Shown: positions 11,423-23,201 of the stretch, one piece after another
How positions within the stretch are numbered: position 1 is the first letter of the stretch
Layout of the letters: the number at the start of each line of letters is the position of its first letter
Assembly (NCBI GenBank): GCA_012931725.1
Contig: WHSA01001345.1
Location: 62,001 to 126,000 of the forward strand
Direction: 5' to 3'
Length of the DNA: 64,000 nucleotides
Source of the DNA: Litsea cubeba
Taxonomy: Eukaryota > Streptophyta > Magnoliopsida > Laurales > Lauraceae
Program-made: the position numbers and the translations under genes
The notes under the pieces: model-generated
Database searches by the model: none
The model's input: only the letters and a program-made list of their open reading frames with translations
Told to the model about the DNA's origin: nothing

Positions 11423-13419
11423 CTTCAAAGCATTGAAATATTGGCACATCAGTTGGGTCCTCAGGGAATAAAAGTATTTGCTACAATAGAAAAGGTCATA
11501 AGCACAGTTCAACCAGTGGAAAACAAATAGGGATTCCTCCTCTCATAGCTTTTGGTGGTTTAGCTCTTTTGTTTTTTTACTCTTAGTTTGATATTGTATT
11601 AGACTCTCTTGGCTTGATGTAAATAGTTTCCCAATAAGAAAAAAAAGAAAAAAAGAAAGGCAATGGAAGTCGGTTAAGTAACCCATCAATTTTGAAGGAT
11701 GAAACTGATGAAATAAACACTGACGAATTGAATCAAACAACAGGCCATTTTGACTAAATTCTGCTATTCATTATCAGTTTTTGTCAAATTCAATGTCACT
11801 TAAATTTCAAGTTGTTTTCCAACAGACTTCATTTATCACAATAAGGTTTCAATAATTCATAATTGTGCTTTTAAGAATTGAAGAAAGGGTCATAAAAAAA
11901 TAAAATTGTAAAGGGTATAAGGAAGTTCAAAGATATAAGGCCTTGGCCAAATGGTATATAATCCTATCATTAACAGTTTTCTCCTTTTTCTAACAAAAAA
12001 AAAAAAAAGTTTCTCCTTGGAAACACATACCAAAGTTAGGGCTCAACTGGAAAGATGATCAAAGAAACCAAAATGCAACCAAAGAGAAAACAATGAACAA
12101 GCATTTAAATTAATACATCTCTGTGTGTGTAGAGAAAGAAAGATAGGAGTGAAAAGATGTCCAATGAATCCAAGATACAAACCAGGTAAACAGAATCTTT
12201 ATAAACAAGCATTCAACTTCTAAAAGACATAAGGAAGAAACTAGCACATGGTCAGAAGAGTTTCACCAAGGTTTCCTTTTGTGTATTTTAAATGTCATGA
12301 AATTGACATTGACTTCTTTATAAAGAGGAGATACATGTTATGCTGGCAACGAAGAGGCAAGTCCCTTAGATCTCTCCACCATCAGAAAATCAAACCCATA
12401 GATAAGATAAAGATTTTTTTTTCCAGGGAAATGGGGCCATTGGCTAAATCGTCCATTTGCAGGCCACCAACAGGAGAAAGTCAAGGTTAATATACAATAA
12501 TGAAAATTCTAGCATGGGTCATCAAATATCACATTTCAAAAAGAAATCAAATCAATAAAGCAGCCAGAAAAGAACATTGGAGTGCTTCCAAATACAACAT
12601 CCAAGGTAGCCTCTTCTGTTAACACAGAGAAGTGTGCTTTGATATGCTCATTTTTTGAAGCAAAAATCATCAGAGGCTCTCTCTCTCTCACTCTATCTAT
12701 CTATCTATCTACACACACATGTTGGCCATTTATTTTATCAATCGCTACCTAATTCTATGATATTTATGTTCCCTCCCTGAAAATATTATTGGCCCACACA
12801 TATTGGCTCATATTTTTTTTTTGTATTGAGTAACTTGTGAGAACGCAATCTCATCCTATGAAAATATTTCTATTCGTTTTCATGTGCAACTTTTATGTAG
12901 TAAACATTTATATGAAAGGATTTTCTAAATGATGTAGCCGAAGATTGGGAAAAATAGTAAGTTATGGGAAACATAACTACCAGATCAAGAGATGCATGTG
13001 TAGTGAGAAAGTGAAAAACACGGTATAGCAAGAAGTACAGCAAGAAGCAGGATTGATTTACATCTGCATTGAATTGAGCCCAACCATGCACCTAATTCTC
13101 TTTTAAAAAAAATAAAAAATTTTAAGGCCCACTTTCACACATCAAACAAAGACCAGCTATAAGATTGATATCATTTTGCCTATTACAATGGGTATAAGTG
13201 AATGTAATAAACCTCATTTATGCATACTCAATTTATGAAAATCCCAAAGGGCCCAAAAATTTATTGTCGATACACTCATAGGCTATGGGTATAAGTTATT
13301 GTGGGTAAATGATAGGCTGATGATAAAAGGAAACAGAGAGCTTTGGAGAAAAAAAAAAGAGGAAGAAAAGACAGTAAATGGAATGAGAAAGAGATGATAA
13401 GACGATGGGGAATGATGAA
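11423..13419. other. Spacer upstream of epimerase exons
   Basis: No exon recognised. A TC/TATC-rich microsatellite lies at about 12,675-12,715. The exon that should link the YGG...GEELLF region to exon A was looked for on the minus strand and not found. Confidence 0.4.
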
Positions 13420-13850
13420 GAGAGGAGAGATGATGAAGAAATGAGGATTTGCTCCCCATGAAGAAATGGAAGAGAAGCACCTCCTCATACATAACATGGA
13501 CTATCTTCCAGGCAGCCATGTTTAATACACCCAAATGGACGTCCAACGCACATTCCTGTCCATGTTCCTTCAGTTTCCATCCTCTACGTGGGCCCATTGT
13601 ACCGCTAGTGGGCATTCCAGAGAACAGAAGAGAAGCAACTCCCCATACACAACAGGGATTTTCTTCCGGGCAACCATATTTACCACACCCCCCAAATGTA
13701 CATCCTGAGCCCATTCTTGTTCATGTTCCTCCAGTTTCCCATCCCCTGCCTTGGCCCGATACATGGGAATTCCAGAGAACAGAAGAGAAGCACCTCCCCA
13801 TACACAACATGGATTATCTCCCGGGCAACCATAATCATCATATAAAATTG
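13420..13850 (-). repeat. ~156-bp tandem repeat, possibly an amplified epimerase exon
   Basis: Three units are marked by AGAAGCAMCTCCYCATACA near 13,473, 13,631 and 13,786 (spacing 158 and 155). On the minus strand each unit reads roughly TATGGTTGCCCGG then GTGTATGGGGAGGTGCTTCT, which resembles the plant epimerase exon encoding YGGQVTSW and GEELLF. The block lies on the right strand and at the right side of exon A for that exon. The identity is an inference from short matches; the repeat itself is clear. Confidence 0.5.
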
Positions 13851-14779
13851 CAGGGAAGTTTGCTCTTGCCAACCCATGTTTTGCAAAATCATATAGCTTT
13901 CTAAAAAAAAAAAGTAGATTTTCGACACAGGTATAAACCCAAAGTATAGATTCTTTAAGAAGAACACTTTGTTGGAACAGATCCACCAAAGGGTAAGAAA
14001 TTTCCGTCCTTCATCCAAAAAACCCTCCAATAGAGAAAATAAAAAGAGGGCTTGCAGAGGTTTTGAGCACAGGTTATTACACTTCAAACGTTCGCTCCCC
14101 ATTCCCCAATGCAACCATCCAAACAGTAGAATCTAGAGTCCATGGAAACAACATGCCCCAGTTTCCTATTTCCAATAATATGTACAAAGAAGATGATTGC
14201 CCCTTTCATCATGAGCAATGATCTGAACCTTCCAGTCCAATTTCCATGGCTGGGTCATTTTCTAAAACTAAAATGAGAGTGCTCATATTCAATATTGCAG
14301 GGAAAAAGAAGAAGGATTCCTCAAATCGGACCAAACAAAACCTAGAAAAAAAAAGAAAAGATGAGAAGAAAAAGAATCTAAAGGAAGTATAAAAGAAGAG
14401 AATGAGATGAATGCATGTAACAGAAGAGCCAAACCGGCAGAACACAAAAACTAATGCCTGCAAGCATTAAACTTCTGTTTCGATGTCCGAAAAGGAGAGA
14501 TTGAAGGTCTGACCTATGAAAACCAAACCAGACCAGACCAGACCACACACCTCCTTTCTTATTTCCGAACCATTGGAACCCTAACTACAGCTTATATAGT
14601 GATTCCTCATGATAACAGAGGAATGCCTTCGAATGTGCTTAATTTTTCTTCAGCAGAAGAACAATCAACCAAAAAAGACACACACAAGAAAAAAAAAGAA
14701 AAAAGAAAAAAATAGATTGAAAGTAGATCGATTGATGAAAATAAACAAAACCCATGTGAGAAGAGGAGAATAGGAAGAA

Positions 14780-15240
14780 AACCTGTAGATTTGGAGTCTC
14801 CGCGAGACGTTGCCGGAAGGGAGAGGTCTGAGTATTGCCTTCACACGAGATGCCAGCGAGAGACATACAAGAAGGAAAATTTTGATGGGTGTATTCGCTT
14901 CTTCTTCTTGTTGTTCTTCCTCTCTCCATCTCTCATCTTCTTCTCCCCTCCATTCTCTGCTTGCCCAAAAACTCGCCCCTTTTCTCTCTCTTTCTTCGTC
15001 CTAGGCCGGATTCCTCTCCTCCAACTCGCCCTCCCATCCAGACTCCATCGCCGCCGTCCAGTCCTCCTCCTAAACCCTCACCCGCCCGATCCGATCCAAT
15101 GATCTCCGAAGAACCCTCTCCGGTAATCCGTTCCGACGCCTCCTCCCCCTGGCGCCGCAACCACCTCAGCCGGAAAGAGCGCCTCCCCCGTGCCGGCACT
15201 TCCCGCTCCATCGCCGCCCGCCTCTACCCTTGACCTCTCC
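14780..15240. promoter_or_regulatory. GC-rich, CT-biased promoter/5'-UTR-like block
   Basis: From about 14,880 the plus strand turns strongly CT-rich and then GC- and CpG-rich (15,030-15,330), unlike its surroundings. Plants often have this composition around transcription starts. A plus-strand frame (14,889-15,233) could be translated, but it is Pro/Ser-rich and not recognised. On the minus strand a possible donor (CTACAG|GTTTTC, near 14,784) would suit a 5' leader exon of the epimerase gene. Neither reading is proved. Confidence 0.3.
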
Positions 15241-15479
15241 CCCTCCGCCGCCGCCGCCGATTAGAAGGACTCAGCCTCAGCAATGCAGCAAAATCGTCAC
15301 GCCGCTCTGACCGTCGGAGTTGCCGCTCCGTAGTCTGCGGTCGATGTCGGAGTTGGCCTCTGTTCTCCACTTCTTACATGTGAGTGATTGTGGAGTTCGG
15401 GCGTCCTCTTCTTGATCTATTTAGGGAGCGAAATGAAAGAGGAGGTATTTAGGGCAGTGGAACGGGGGCGCGCGGAAAG

Positions 15480-16512
15480 AGATTTAACGACGATAAATCT
15501 GCTGTCGTTCTGGGAAAACGAGAGGAAATATTTCTTCGTTATTACCGACAGTTTTTAATCGTCGGCGATCCCGTTAAAATTTCGTCGTCTTTCACCCATT
15601 TTGAGGTAGTAATTGTGACTTTTGGGAACACAATTTTCACTGCATCGGAAAATAGTGTCAGGAAAGATAAATTTGTCATAAATGGGGCTTTGCGGATGCA
15701 ACTCATGCCTTGGCAATAGTGCAAATAAAAACTCAGAACTTTCCCAACGCACACCTGTGCGTCGCCTATAGGCAAGATAATTGCCTACGCATTATTACGT
15801 TGCCATTAGAAAAACACTCGTCGGCAAAACCTTCCCTCTCTTTTGGGGGGATTTTTTGTTGGCGCCAATGTGGTTTCCATAACTTTTGACAACGCGGTCT
15901 TACTTGCGTTGGTAAACGTATCAATTTTCTGTGAGTTTTGCCAACGCAGTCCAATTACATCGGAAATAAGTTTTTTACCAACGCCAATTTTCACTGCGTC
16001 GGCAAATAGCGTCGGAAAATGTTTTCCACAACTTTTGCCAACGCAGTCTTACTTGCTGTCGGTAAAAGCAGCAATTCTTCTGTGACTTTTGCTAACGCAA
16101 ATTTTCACTGCATCGGAAAATAGTGTCGGGAAAGGTAAATTTGTCAAAGATGGGGCTTTGCGGACGCAACTCATGCGTCAGCAATGGTGTGAATAAAAAC
16201 TCAGACCTTTCCCAATGCACACCTGTGCGTCGCCAATAGGCAAGATAATTGCCAACGCATTATTACGTCGCCATTAGAAAAAACACGCGTTAAGCAAAAC
16301 TTTCCCTCTCTTTTGGGGTTTTTTTTGTTGGCGCCAATGTGGTTTTCATAAGCTTTTGCCAACACGGTCTTACTTGCGTCGGTAAAAGTAGCATTTTTCG
16401 TGACTTTTGCCAACGCAGTCCAAATATGCGTTGGAAATAAGACTTTTACCAACTGCAAATTTTTCCGTCGTCGGCAAATAGTGTCGGGAAAGGTGTATTT
16501 TGTGGTAGTATA
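15480..16512. mobile_element. CACTA-like repeat patch with inverted terminus
   Basis: This holds the same family as 7322-8010: repeated TTTTGCCAACGCAGTC, GCGTCGGAAATA and TAGTGTCGGGAAAGG, with an internal duplication of about 600 bp (15,600-16,000 against 16,080-16,500). It ends at about 16,497-16,512 with GTATTTTGTGGTAGTA. The reverse complement, TACTACCACAAAATACA, matches the left end at 7323 (TATTACAACAAAATACA) at 15 of 17 positions, so the outer ends of the two patches are inverted. Confidence 0.6.
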
Positions 16513-17581
16513 ACATGTTATTCACGAATTTTGAAAAATCCATGATGAATCAAGTGATGAGATTTAACCCTGTTAATCATTGTTGACATTCTAAAGAAAA
16601 TTAACGGTTTGGATCGGAAAAAAGTGGCCCACATAAATAAGAATTGAACCATTAATGCACTGAGAATTTTCTTTTACAAACATCTCACAGTCCATGAAGG
16701 ATCAACGGTTGAAATTTCATCTACTAGATGTTGTTGGCCATATAAAGTAGGGTCTACGACTCAGATCTTACATTATAGGCCCAGTTTGTTCAAGATCTAG
16801 AAAAAAGGACTGCCTTTCTTAACTCGTGGAATTCACTATGACGCATAGTAGCAACAATGCATTCATCCAACGATTGATATTTATTTCAAAGATATTTCTC
16901 GATCCATGTTGAAACAACATTTTAAATTTGGACTCATAGCTAGAAATGGCCTTTTGAAGAGGACTAATGGTTTGGATTGCAAAAATGGGGCCCACATAAG
17001 TCCAGAAATGATGATTGAATAGTCTGTACGCTTTCATCAATATCTCAGAATCTATAATGATCTAGCGGCTGAAATTCAGTAGTATAGTCGTTCTTCGCCT
17101 CCCTAACATGTCTAACAGTTTGGATCACAATGTAGGGTGCCACATTAATCAGAAAAATGAAAAAGGCGTCTCGGACAGGAGGGCATAATCGCACCGCAAA
17201 AACTGGGCATGTTGTGTAAACGTTTCACACCTTATGAGGTGTGAAACTGTGCTGACTCTTTTGCACATAGCTTACACAGCAAAAACACATTGGATTTACA
17301 CACCTAGTGTGTAAATATTGTAAACAAACATAAATGATATGAGTAAATTTCACATGTGGGATGTTTACATGTGTAAATGGGGAGAAATAAACGACCCCTA
17401 AGTATTACAGCTGCAATGTGAAAGGTCTACCAACATTTTTTTGTTAATGATTCTCATAATCTCTTTTCCATTTCTCTAGACGACTCAGTCTAATGAACAA
17501 AGAGGTCAATGGGGCCAAGGATTCTCCATCTAACATGACATCAGATCATGGAGCCAAGTATTCTCTAGCTAACATGACTAG

Positions 17582-17584
<3 letters not shown>
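16513..17584. other. Diverged repeat DNA, no gene
   Basis: A phrase of the type TAAYGGTTTGGATYRCAAAAA with GGCCCACATAA recurs near 16,602, 16,967 and 17,112 in one orientation, indicating an old, diverged dispersed or tandem repeat. No open frame is recognisable. Confidence 0.45.

Positions 17585-17634
<50 letters not shown>
17585..17634. repeat. (GA)n microsatellite
   Basis: About 25 uninterrupted GA dinucleotides. Confidence 0.95.
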
Positions 17635-17635
<1 letters not shown>

Positions 17636-17750
17636 ATATGTGTCATCTACTCCATTTTCAGATAATGGGCTGTGTTGATTTTAAACGCTTTCATATAATC
17701 TCTCGAAGTAATGCTATGTATACTCATACATGAAAAAAAAAGAGTTTTTT

Positions 17751-18619
17751 TATGTACCCCCCAAGGTCTCTAAGATCTGCAAATAGGCCCCTATGATTTT
17801 AGTATTTGTATATAGGCCCTTACTCTTTGATTTTAATACCTTCTATGTCCTCAAAATCAGTAGCCCTCCAACCATCATAAGTTTTTAGAGTAAAATGTCA
17901 CCTTAGCCCATCTCTTTATTATCCCTATATGCGTGCATAATTTCAAAAGCTTGGACTTATTTATTTCTAAAGTAACATTAATAGTTACTATAGTATATTT
18001 AGTGAGAGAGAATAACTCTGTCTAAATTTCAAGGCTCATTTCATTAAACAACTCAAATCGACCATAACGACAATCAACACCGGTACTTATGATTGGTTAT
18101 AATAATTGATCTAATCCATCCACAAGCCACCGTTGGATTGATGAAAATTTTAAAATAATGATTAGGCTTCATGCTCATGAGAGAGTCACTGAAAGAGGGA
18201 CCATTGAGAATCGATATAAAATAGTGTTATTTTTATAAAATGATATACTACTTATAAATTATAATTGGTTATCTAATCCATCCACTGACCCACCATTGGA
18301 TTGATGAAAGCTTTAAAATAATGATTAGGCTTCCTATGCGTGAAAGAGTAATTGAAAGAGAGACCATTGAGAATTGAGATAAAATAATATTATTTTTATA
18401 AAATAATATGCTCATTTTTATTTAATAGATGTAAGGGCAAAGTTGTCATTTTTTTTATAAAAACGCAACACAAACTTCATACTGGCAGGTCCATTCTCGT
18501 TAGGACAACTGATTTTGGGAACATGAAAGGCATTAAAATGAAAAGTCAGGGGCCTATTTACAAATACTAAAACCACAAGGGCCTAATTACTAATCATAGA
18601 AAACTTTATGGGTATATGA
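17751..18619. mobile_element. Inverted-repeat MITE with ~110-bp ends
   Basis: The left end (from TATGTACCCCCCAAGG, with CAAATAGGCCCCTATGATTT and TTTAATACCTT) is mirrored at the right: the reverse complement of 18,515-18,619 gives CATATACCCATAAAG, AAATAGGCCCCTGA and TTTAATGCCTTTC. No clear target duplication could be assigned. The interior holds a tandem duplication of about 164 bp (18,084-18,247 and 18,248-18,412). Confidence 0.6.
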
Positions 18620-18776
18620 AAAATACTAAGAAAAAAGATAAAGCCGCCTTACTAATTGCAATCTCTCTCGTTGACTTATAACCTATAGAAGGCCTCATGT
18701 GGGTTATGCGTCCAATTGTGCTCGTTTTAATCAATGATAAGGAAGATAACTTGTAAAAGACCCATTTTTAAAGAGG

Positions 18777-18926
18777 GGAGATGCTCCGATGAGAGCATCT
18801 CTCACCTTAGTATGAGAGATAGGGTGAGGACCCTCACATCAATATCCAATGCTAACAACTTAGATGTGAGGGCCCTCACCCTATCTCTCATAGTAAGGTG
18901 AGTGATGCTCTCATAGGAGCATCTTC
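18777..18926. mobile_element. 150-bp foldback element
   Basis: Two arms of about 64 bp (18,777-18,840 and 18,863-18,926) are nearly perfect inverted repeats round a 22-bp loop. The arms read GGAGATGCTCC...GAGAGATAGGGTGAGG...CCTCACATC. Such near-complete palindromes are typical of foldback MITEs and can give a long RNA hairpin if transcribed. Confidence 0.85.
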
Positions 18927-19244
18927 CTTATAAAGAGTAGTCTTTCCTTTTGCAATCTAAATGTTGAAGCTACAACCTGTTACAATGCATCTAACTAAAG
19001 AAAAGGAAGAAACGCAAGGACAAACCTCTACCTCTAAGAAAAGCACCTACTAAGAGGAATTGCATTTCCTTTTCCTACAAAGGAAAAAGTCTTTCCTTTT
19101 CCTATCAGAGGTTTATTCATCAGCTATACTTTGTGACTAATCACAAAGTAATTTATTTCTTTTATTTGCATTGTGCGTGTGTACGTATGACTGTTTATTT
19201 GAGTTTATTTATTTTTGATATTTTTATCTTCTTTGTTCCTACAG

Positions 19245-19600
19245 TTGACAAACTTGCAAGGAGGGAATCAAGGTTGAGTGGGTTCACTTCTTGGAACAAT
19301 CATATTCTCACAGCGGGAGGATCGGATTACATGATAGTTAACAATGAAGTGGGAATGAGGTCCCACGCAGTCCAAACATACAGAGGCCACTGTCAAGAGG
19401 TGTGTGGGCTAAGATGGCCCAACAACGGCCAACATTTGGCGAGTGGGGGAAATGATAATCTCCTCTACATACGGGACACGTCAATGGCCTCTTCAAATCC
19501 TACGGCCTAATGTCTTCATAGATTTGATCATCATAAGGCTGCAGTCAAAACGCTCGCTTAGCGTGATTAGTTCCAAAGAAATTTGGAAAAAAGAATCTTG
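19245..19600 (+). pseudogene. CDC20: CDC20 (APC/C activator) WD40 fragment
   Basis: CDC20 recruits substrates to the anaphase-promoting complex through a WD40 propeller. After an acceptor (TTCCTACAG, 19,244) the frame gives two WD40 blades typical of plant CDC20: [20 protein letters not shown], then [30 protein letters not shown] and [10 protein letters not shown] stop (TAA, 19,508-19,510) follows where relatives go on with a short loop, yet the same frame still reads CLHRFDHHKAAVKTLA afterwards, ending in a TAG in place of the conserved Trp. The N-terminal C-box/KEN part and the later blades are absent. It is a non-functional fragment. Confidence 0.85.
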
Positions 19601-19614
19601 AAAAATCTAAGTTC

Positions 19615-20760
19615 TGGGAGTTCTGTTTGTCAGGGCAGTGTCCTCGATCTACCGAGGGCATGGCTGCAGTCGATCAGGAATTAGCCGTTGGGCAGACCGT
19701 TGGAACCGCGGTCAACCGAGCCAAGTTCACGGTCAATATATAGTTCATCTCATTTCAAATTTGAAACAAAGGACTTTGAGTGAACTTTTTGAGCTGTTTT
19801 GAGGCTCAAGGAGGGAGAATGAGTTGGGGAAGGCTATACAGTCATTGGAAATGCAATTACTTGGACTTATTAGTTAAATCATTCAAGTAAGCTAGGATTT
19901 CCAAGAGTTATGATTTTCATGCTTAGTTAAACTTTTAATTTTTAGCGATAAGCATGATTTATGACTTCTAGTTTGTTGTTTCCCATTATATGAAATTATA
20001 GTTACTTGTTGGTGTTTGGAAACAACCATGCTCATTCATCACATGTTTTCATTTTAAAATCTCATACAACTTGTCTAATCTTGGTAGTCATATCATTATC
20101 AAGTTGTTTATTGAACCACATGTGATTAGTGTTTTTACCTCAATCAAATCATTTTGTGGTTTATATTTTCATATGCCATTGGCACACATTTATAAGCTTA
20201 CATTTTAAACTTGATTGAAGGCGTCATGCATACACTTCAAACGCCCATCTTAGCATCGTTGAGTGTATGTTTGAGTTGGAAATTCACTTTCATATCAGCC
20301 TTTTCTAGAGGCACTTATCTGTATTCAATTTGTATCTCATCAAGTGTATTGTAGACACATCTTAGAGAGAATAGCCCTAGTGGTTCAAAGATTATTGCTT
20401 AGCCTATTGAAAATCATTTTTAAAAGTTATTGCTTAGCCTAAAGAAAAAGCATATTGAAAGGTTATTGATTAGCTTATTGTAAAACATATGGTGAAGGTT
20501 ACTACTAAGCTTTGAAATGCATACTTTGATAGTGGAATGGCGGTGGGGTGTAGGAACATAAGCTGGAAGTGGATGCAAGCATTTTGGCCGAACCACTATA
20601 CATAGTTATTTTGTGGTGGATCGATGTTTATCTTGTTTCCTTCCGCTCTTTACTTCTCATAGTCATCACTTGTGTTTATTTGGCAAAAGGAGTTGAAGTT
20701 TGACTGGCTTAAAATTTAGCTCACCCTATTCACCCCTCTTTAGGGTTCGGATCGTGGACT
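19615..20760 (+). mobile_element. Copia-type LTR remnant
   Basis: Sequence of the style of a Copia LTR: phrases built on GTCGATC and CCGTTGG, then a TATA-like stretch near 19,737, a long AT-rich part, and an end near 20,727-20,755 reading CACCCTATTCACCCCTCTTTAGGG, a familiar 3' end of Copia LTRs (given here in pieces of fewer than 20: CACCCTATTCACC, CCTCTTTAGGG). No primer-binding site or partner LTR follows, so it is a decayed or solo LTR. Confidence 0.45.
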
Positions 20761-21168
20761 TTCAGCATATTCAATCGGGCTGGGACAAACAAGGCATTCT
20801 ATCAATTGTTCAGGTTTTTTTCTTAATTAGAACTTATTCAAGTATTCCATCACTTATTCTAACAAGTCGCCCACTAAACTACAACCATTATTCGTTCAGC
20901 CAAGTTAGGCTAGTCTTCAGGCTTTCTCTGATTTAATCCAAGCCTAACCTAAATATTAAATAGGACAAAGTTTTTTCTCCAGTCTAGAACGGAATACAAA
21001 CACTTTAAGGTCCATTTTTTTTCTAGTCTAGAACAAAATACAAACTTTTAAGGTCTAAACCCGGCATAAAGTGGGTTGGGCCCTGTTTGGCCAGAGCTTG
21101 CACTTTTACAACTACAAAGCTTTGAGGCTCTCAGATCAATCTGCTATTTAATGATATTTATGGCCCAT
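20761..21168. other. Spacer left of the MULE
   Basis: No gene seen. Contains a short duplication, TTTTTTCTCCAGTCTAGAAC (20,972) and TTTTTTTCTAGTCTAGAAC (21,015). Confidence 0.4.
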
Positions 21169-21177
21169 AAAACCCTT
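21169..21177. repeat. MULE target duplication, left copy
   Basis: AAAACCCTT, 9 bp, identical to 36,724-36,732. Nine bases is the standard Mutator target-site duplication. Confidence 0.85.
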
Positions 21178-21390
21178 GGGCGATTCTGAACACACCATGG
21201 GTTTTCCTGAACACACCCACAATTTAAATTTTTTTAATTACAAAAATAGCCTCATGTGAAAAGACGAAATCGCCCTTCACCATCAACATCCATCTTCCTC
21301 CTTTGGTTCAGCAGCAGCAGTGGTCTCATTTCTCTTATCTTTTCCTTCTTCTTCTTCATTCTCCCTTTTATCCCTTCCCTTCTCACTGCA

Positions 21391-21895
21391 TGTGACGCCC
21401 CGAGTCCCACATCGACTATAGAGAGGAAAGTGATTGGGATTATATGTAGAGCTTACACCCTTACCTTGCATGAGGCCTTTTGATGGGTTGAGGCCCATCA
21501 GAAACAAAACCGTGAGGCCAGTGAGCCAAAGCGGACAATATCATGCATGTGTATAGGGTGGGGCGTTACAAATGGTATCAGAGCCGACTCTCGACTAGTT
21601 CGAGTGTGGGTCCCCTGCCGTGGTCTGGTGCAAGTGGGCGGGCTTCCATGTGGGCGGGCCAAGAGGGCTGGCAGGCTACTGCACAGGGACGTGCAGCCTT
21701 AAGGGGGGTGGAATGTGACGCCCCGGAGTCCCACATCGACTATAGAGAGGAAAGTGATTGGGATTATATGTAGAGCTTACACCCTTACCTTGCATGAGGC
21801 CTTTTGATGGGTTGAGGCCCATCAGAAACAAAAACCGTGAGGCCAGTGAGCCAAAGCGGACAATATCATGCATGTGTATAGGGTGGGGCGTTACA
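21391..21895 (+). mobile_element. TRIM retrotransposon (Katydid-like), complete
   Basis: A complete terminal-repeat retrotransposon in miniature, 505 bp. LTRs: 21,391-21,570 and 21,714-21,895 (180 and 182 bp), TGTGACGCCCC...GGGGCGTTACA, differing, as far as I can read, only by two single-base indels. Primer-binding site for initiator tRNA-Met (TGGTATCAGAGCC, 21,573-21,585) and a purine tract (AAGGGGGGTGGAA, from 21,701) bracket a 140-bp core without coding capacity. A 5-bp target duplication, CTGCA, is exact (21,386-21,390 and 21,896-21,900). The inner phrases CCCACATCG and GGACAATATC recall the Katydid TRIM family of many plants. Near-identical LTRs mean a recent insertion, by enzymes supplied in trans. 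Confidence 0.93.
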
Positions 21896-22344
21896 CTGCA
21901 CCTCTGCACTCCTTCCTCCTCATTCATTTTCATCCTCATCATCTTCTTCAACTCTTGGAAGTATAATCAAGTCTCCTCCATTTCTTGAACGAGCTTGGAA
22001 GTACTCATCTCTTTACACCATATTGTTACTGAAAGTAGGCATTTTCAATATGGACAAGCAATTGCCGATCTATGAATACGAGGTATAAGTTTTGACTTCG
22101 TTTCCTTCGTTTTCTTTTTTCTTCTCACGTCCTACTCGGAATTCTAGAACCGTGCATTTAATATATGCTCGGTTGTCATAAAACGTGCGTAATTATATTG
22201 CATGGCACTAATAAACCGCACAAGGTACTACTGATCGGTCAACTTAAACACGAGCATAGATATTAAAAACGGCCTATATATACCTGCAGTATAATATTGC
22301 ACGGTTATAAAGGATCGTGCATTGATAAACTAAGAATTCGTGAT

Positions 22345-23201
22345 ATATTTGTTGGAGATTGAATCAACCGGTGCTAGTGAGTGCCTTTTGGATTTTACAA
22401 ATATCTTCACCACTAACACGATATTCAAAAGCCGATAGGGCCTAATCCAATGGACAAGAGATGCTGGAAAGAAACATGGCTTGGTAATTGTAATCAAGAC
22501 TTCAGATGCTGGTGGAGATGGTAGGAAGCCAATAATCAATTTTTCTTGTGAGAGAAGTGGTAGTTACAGGGGTCCATCGAAGGTCTTCAGAAAGAAAATT
22601 CCTAATAAGGCAATGAGAATGAAGAAGTGTAGTTACGCTTTTGCTTTGAAGGGCCGAAAGTTGGTAACTGACAATGATTGGATGTCAACAGCGGTTTGTG
22701 GGGTGCACAAACATCCAAATGCACAACATTTCGAGGGGCACTCATTTGCTGGAAGGCTTTCTGGGGAAGAAATCAACGTTTTGATTGATTTGTCTAAGAG
22801 TTTGGTGAAGCCGAGGAACACCCTTCGAACATTGCAAGAAAGGGATGTGCACAACACCACTACAATGAAGAGTATCTACAATGCTCGTCAGAAGTTTAGG
22901 GTGACAGAGATGGCCGGTCGATCACAGATGTAGCACCTCATGATGCATTTGGAGGAGAACGACTACATTAAGTATCACACTAACAACGACGCTACAGATG
23001 TTATCATGGACCTATTCTGGGCACATCCATCATCTATTCAGTTATTACGTGTATTTTTAGAAGTTTTGATAATGGATTCCGCGTACAAGACTAATAGATA
23101 TCGACTTCCCTTCATTGAGATTGTTGGTGTCACATCTACTCAACTGACGTTCTCCGTTGCTTTCGTGTACCTTGAATCAGAGAGGGAGGCCAATTATAGA
23201 T
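22345..23201 (+). pseudogene. MULE transposase, N-terminal part
   Basis: Reads as the first third of a plant MULE transposase: DNA-binding-like region (IQWTRDAGKKHGLVIVIKTS, then CERSGSYRG and KKCSYAFALKGRKLV), the VCGVHKHPNAQHFEGHSFAGR segment (split: VCGVHKHPN, FEGHSFAGR), DLFWAHPSSIQLLR, and the start of the DDE core with VLIMDSAYKTNRYRLPF, where the Asp is the first catalytic residue. In-frame stops lie near 22,436 and at 22,931-22,933 (TAG where relatives have CAG). The frame ends at YLESEREANY, where gypsy LTR sequence begins. Residues carrying the second Asp and the Glu are absent from the window. It would cut and join MULE ends if whole; this copy cannot. Confidence 0.85.

Noticed and set aside
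13283..14114. Overlapping minus-strand frames of up to 144 codons
   Set aside because: Products of the 156-bp tandem repeat read in several frames.
14889..15233. Pro/Ser-rich frame as a gene
   Set aside because: No recognised family, strong composition bias and several overlapping frames. Kept only as a promoter-like block.
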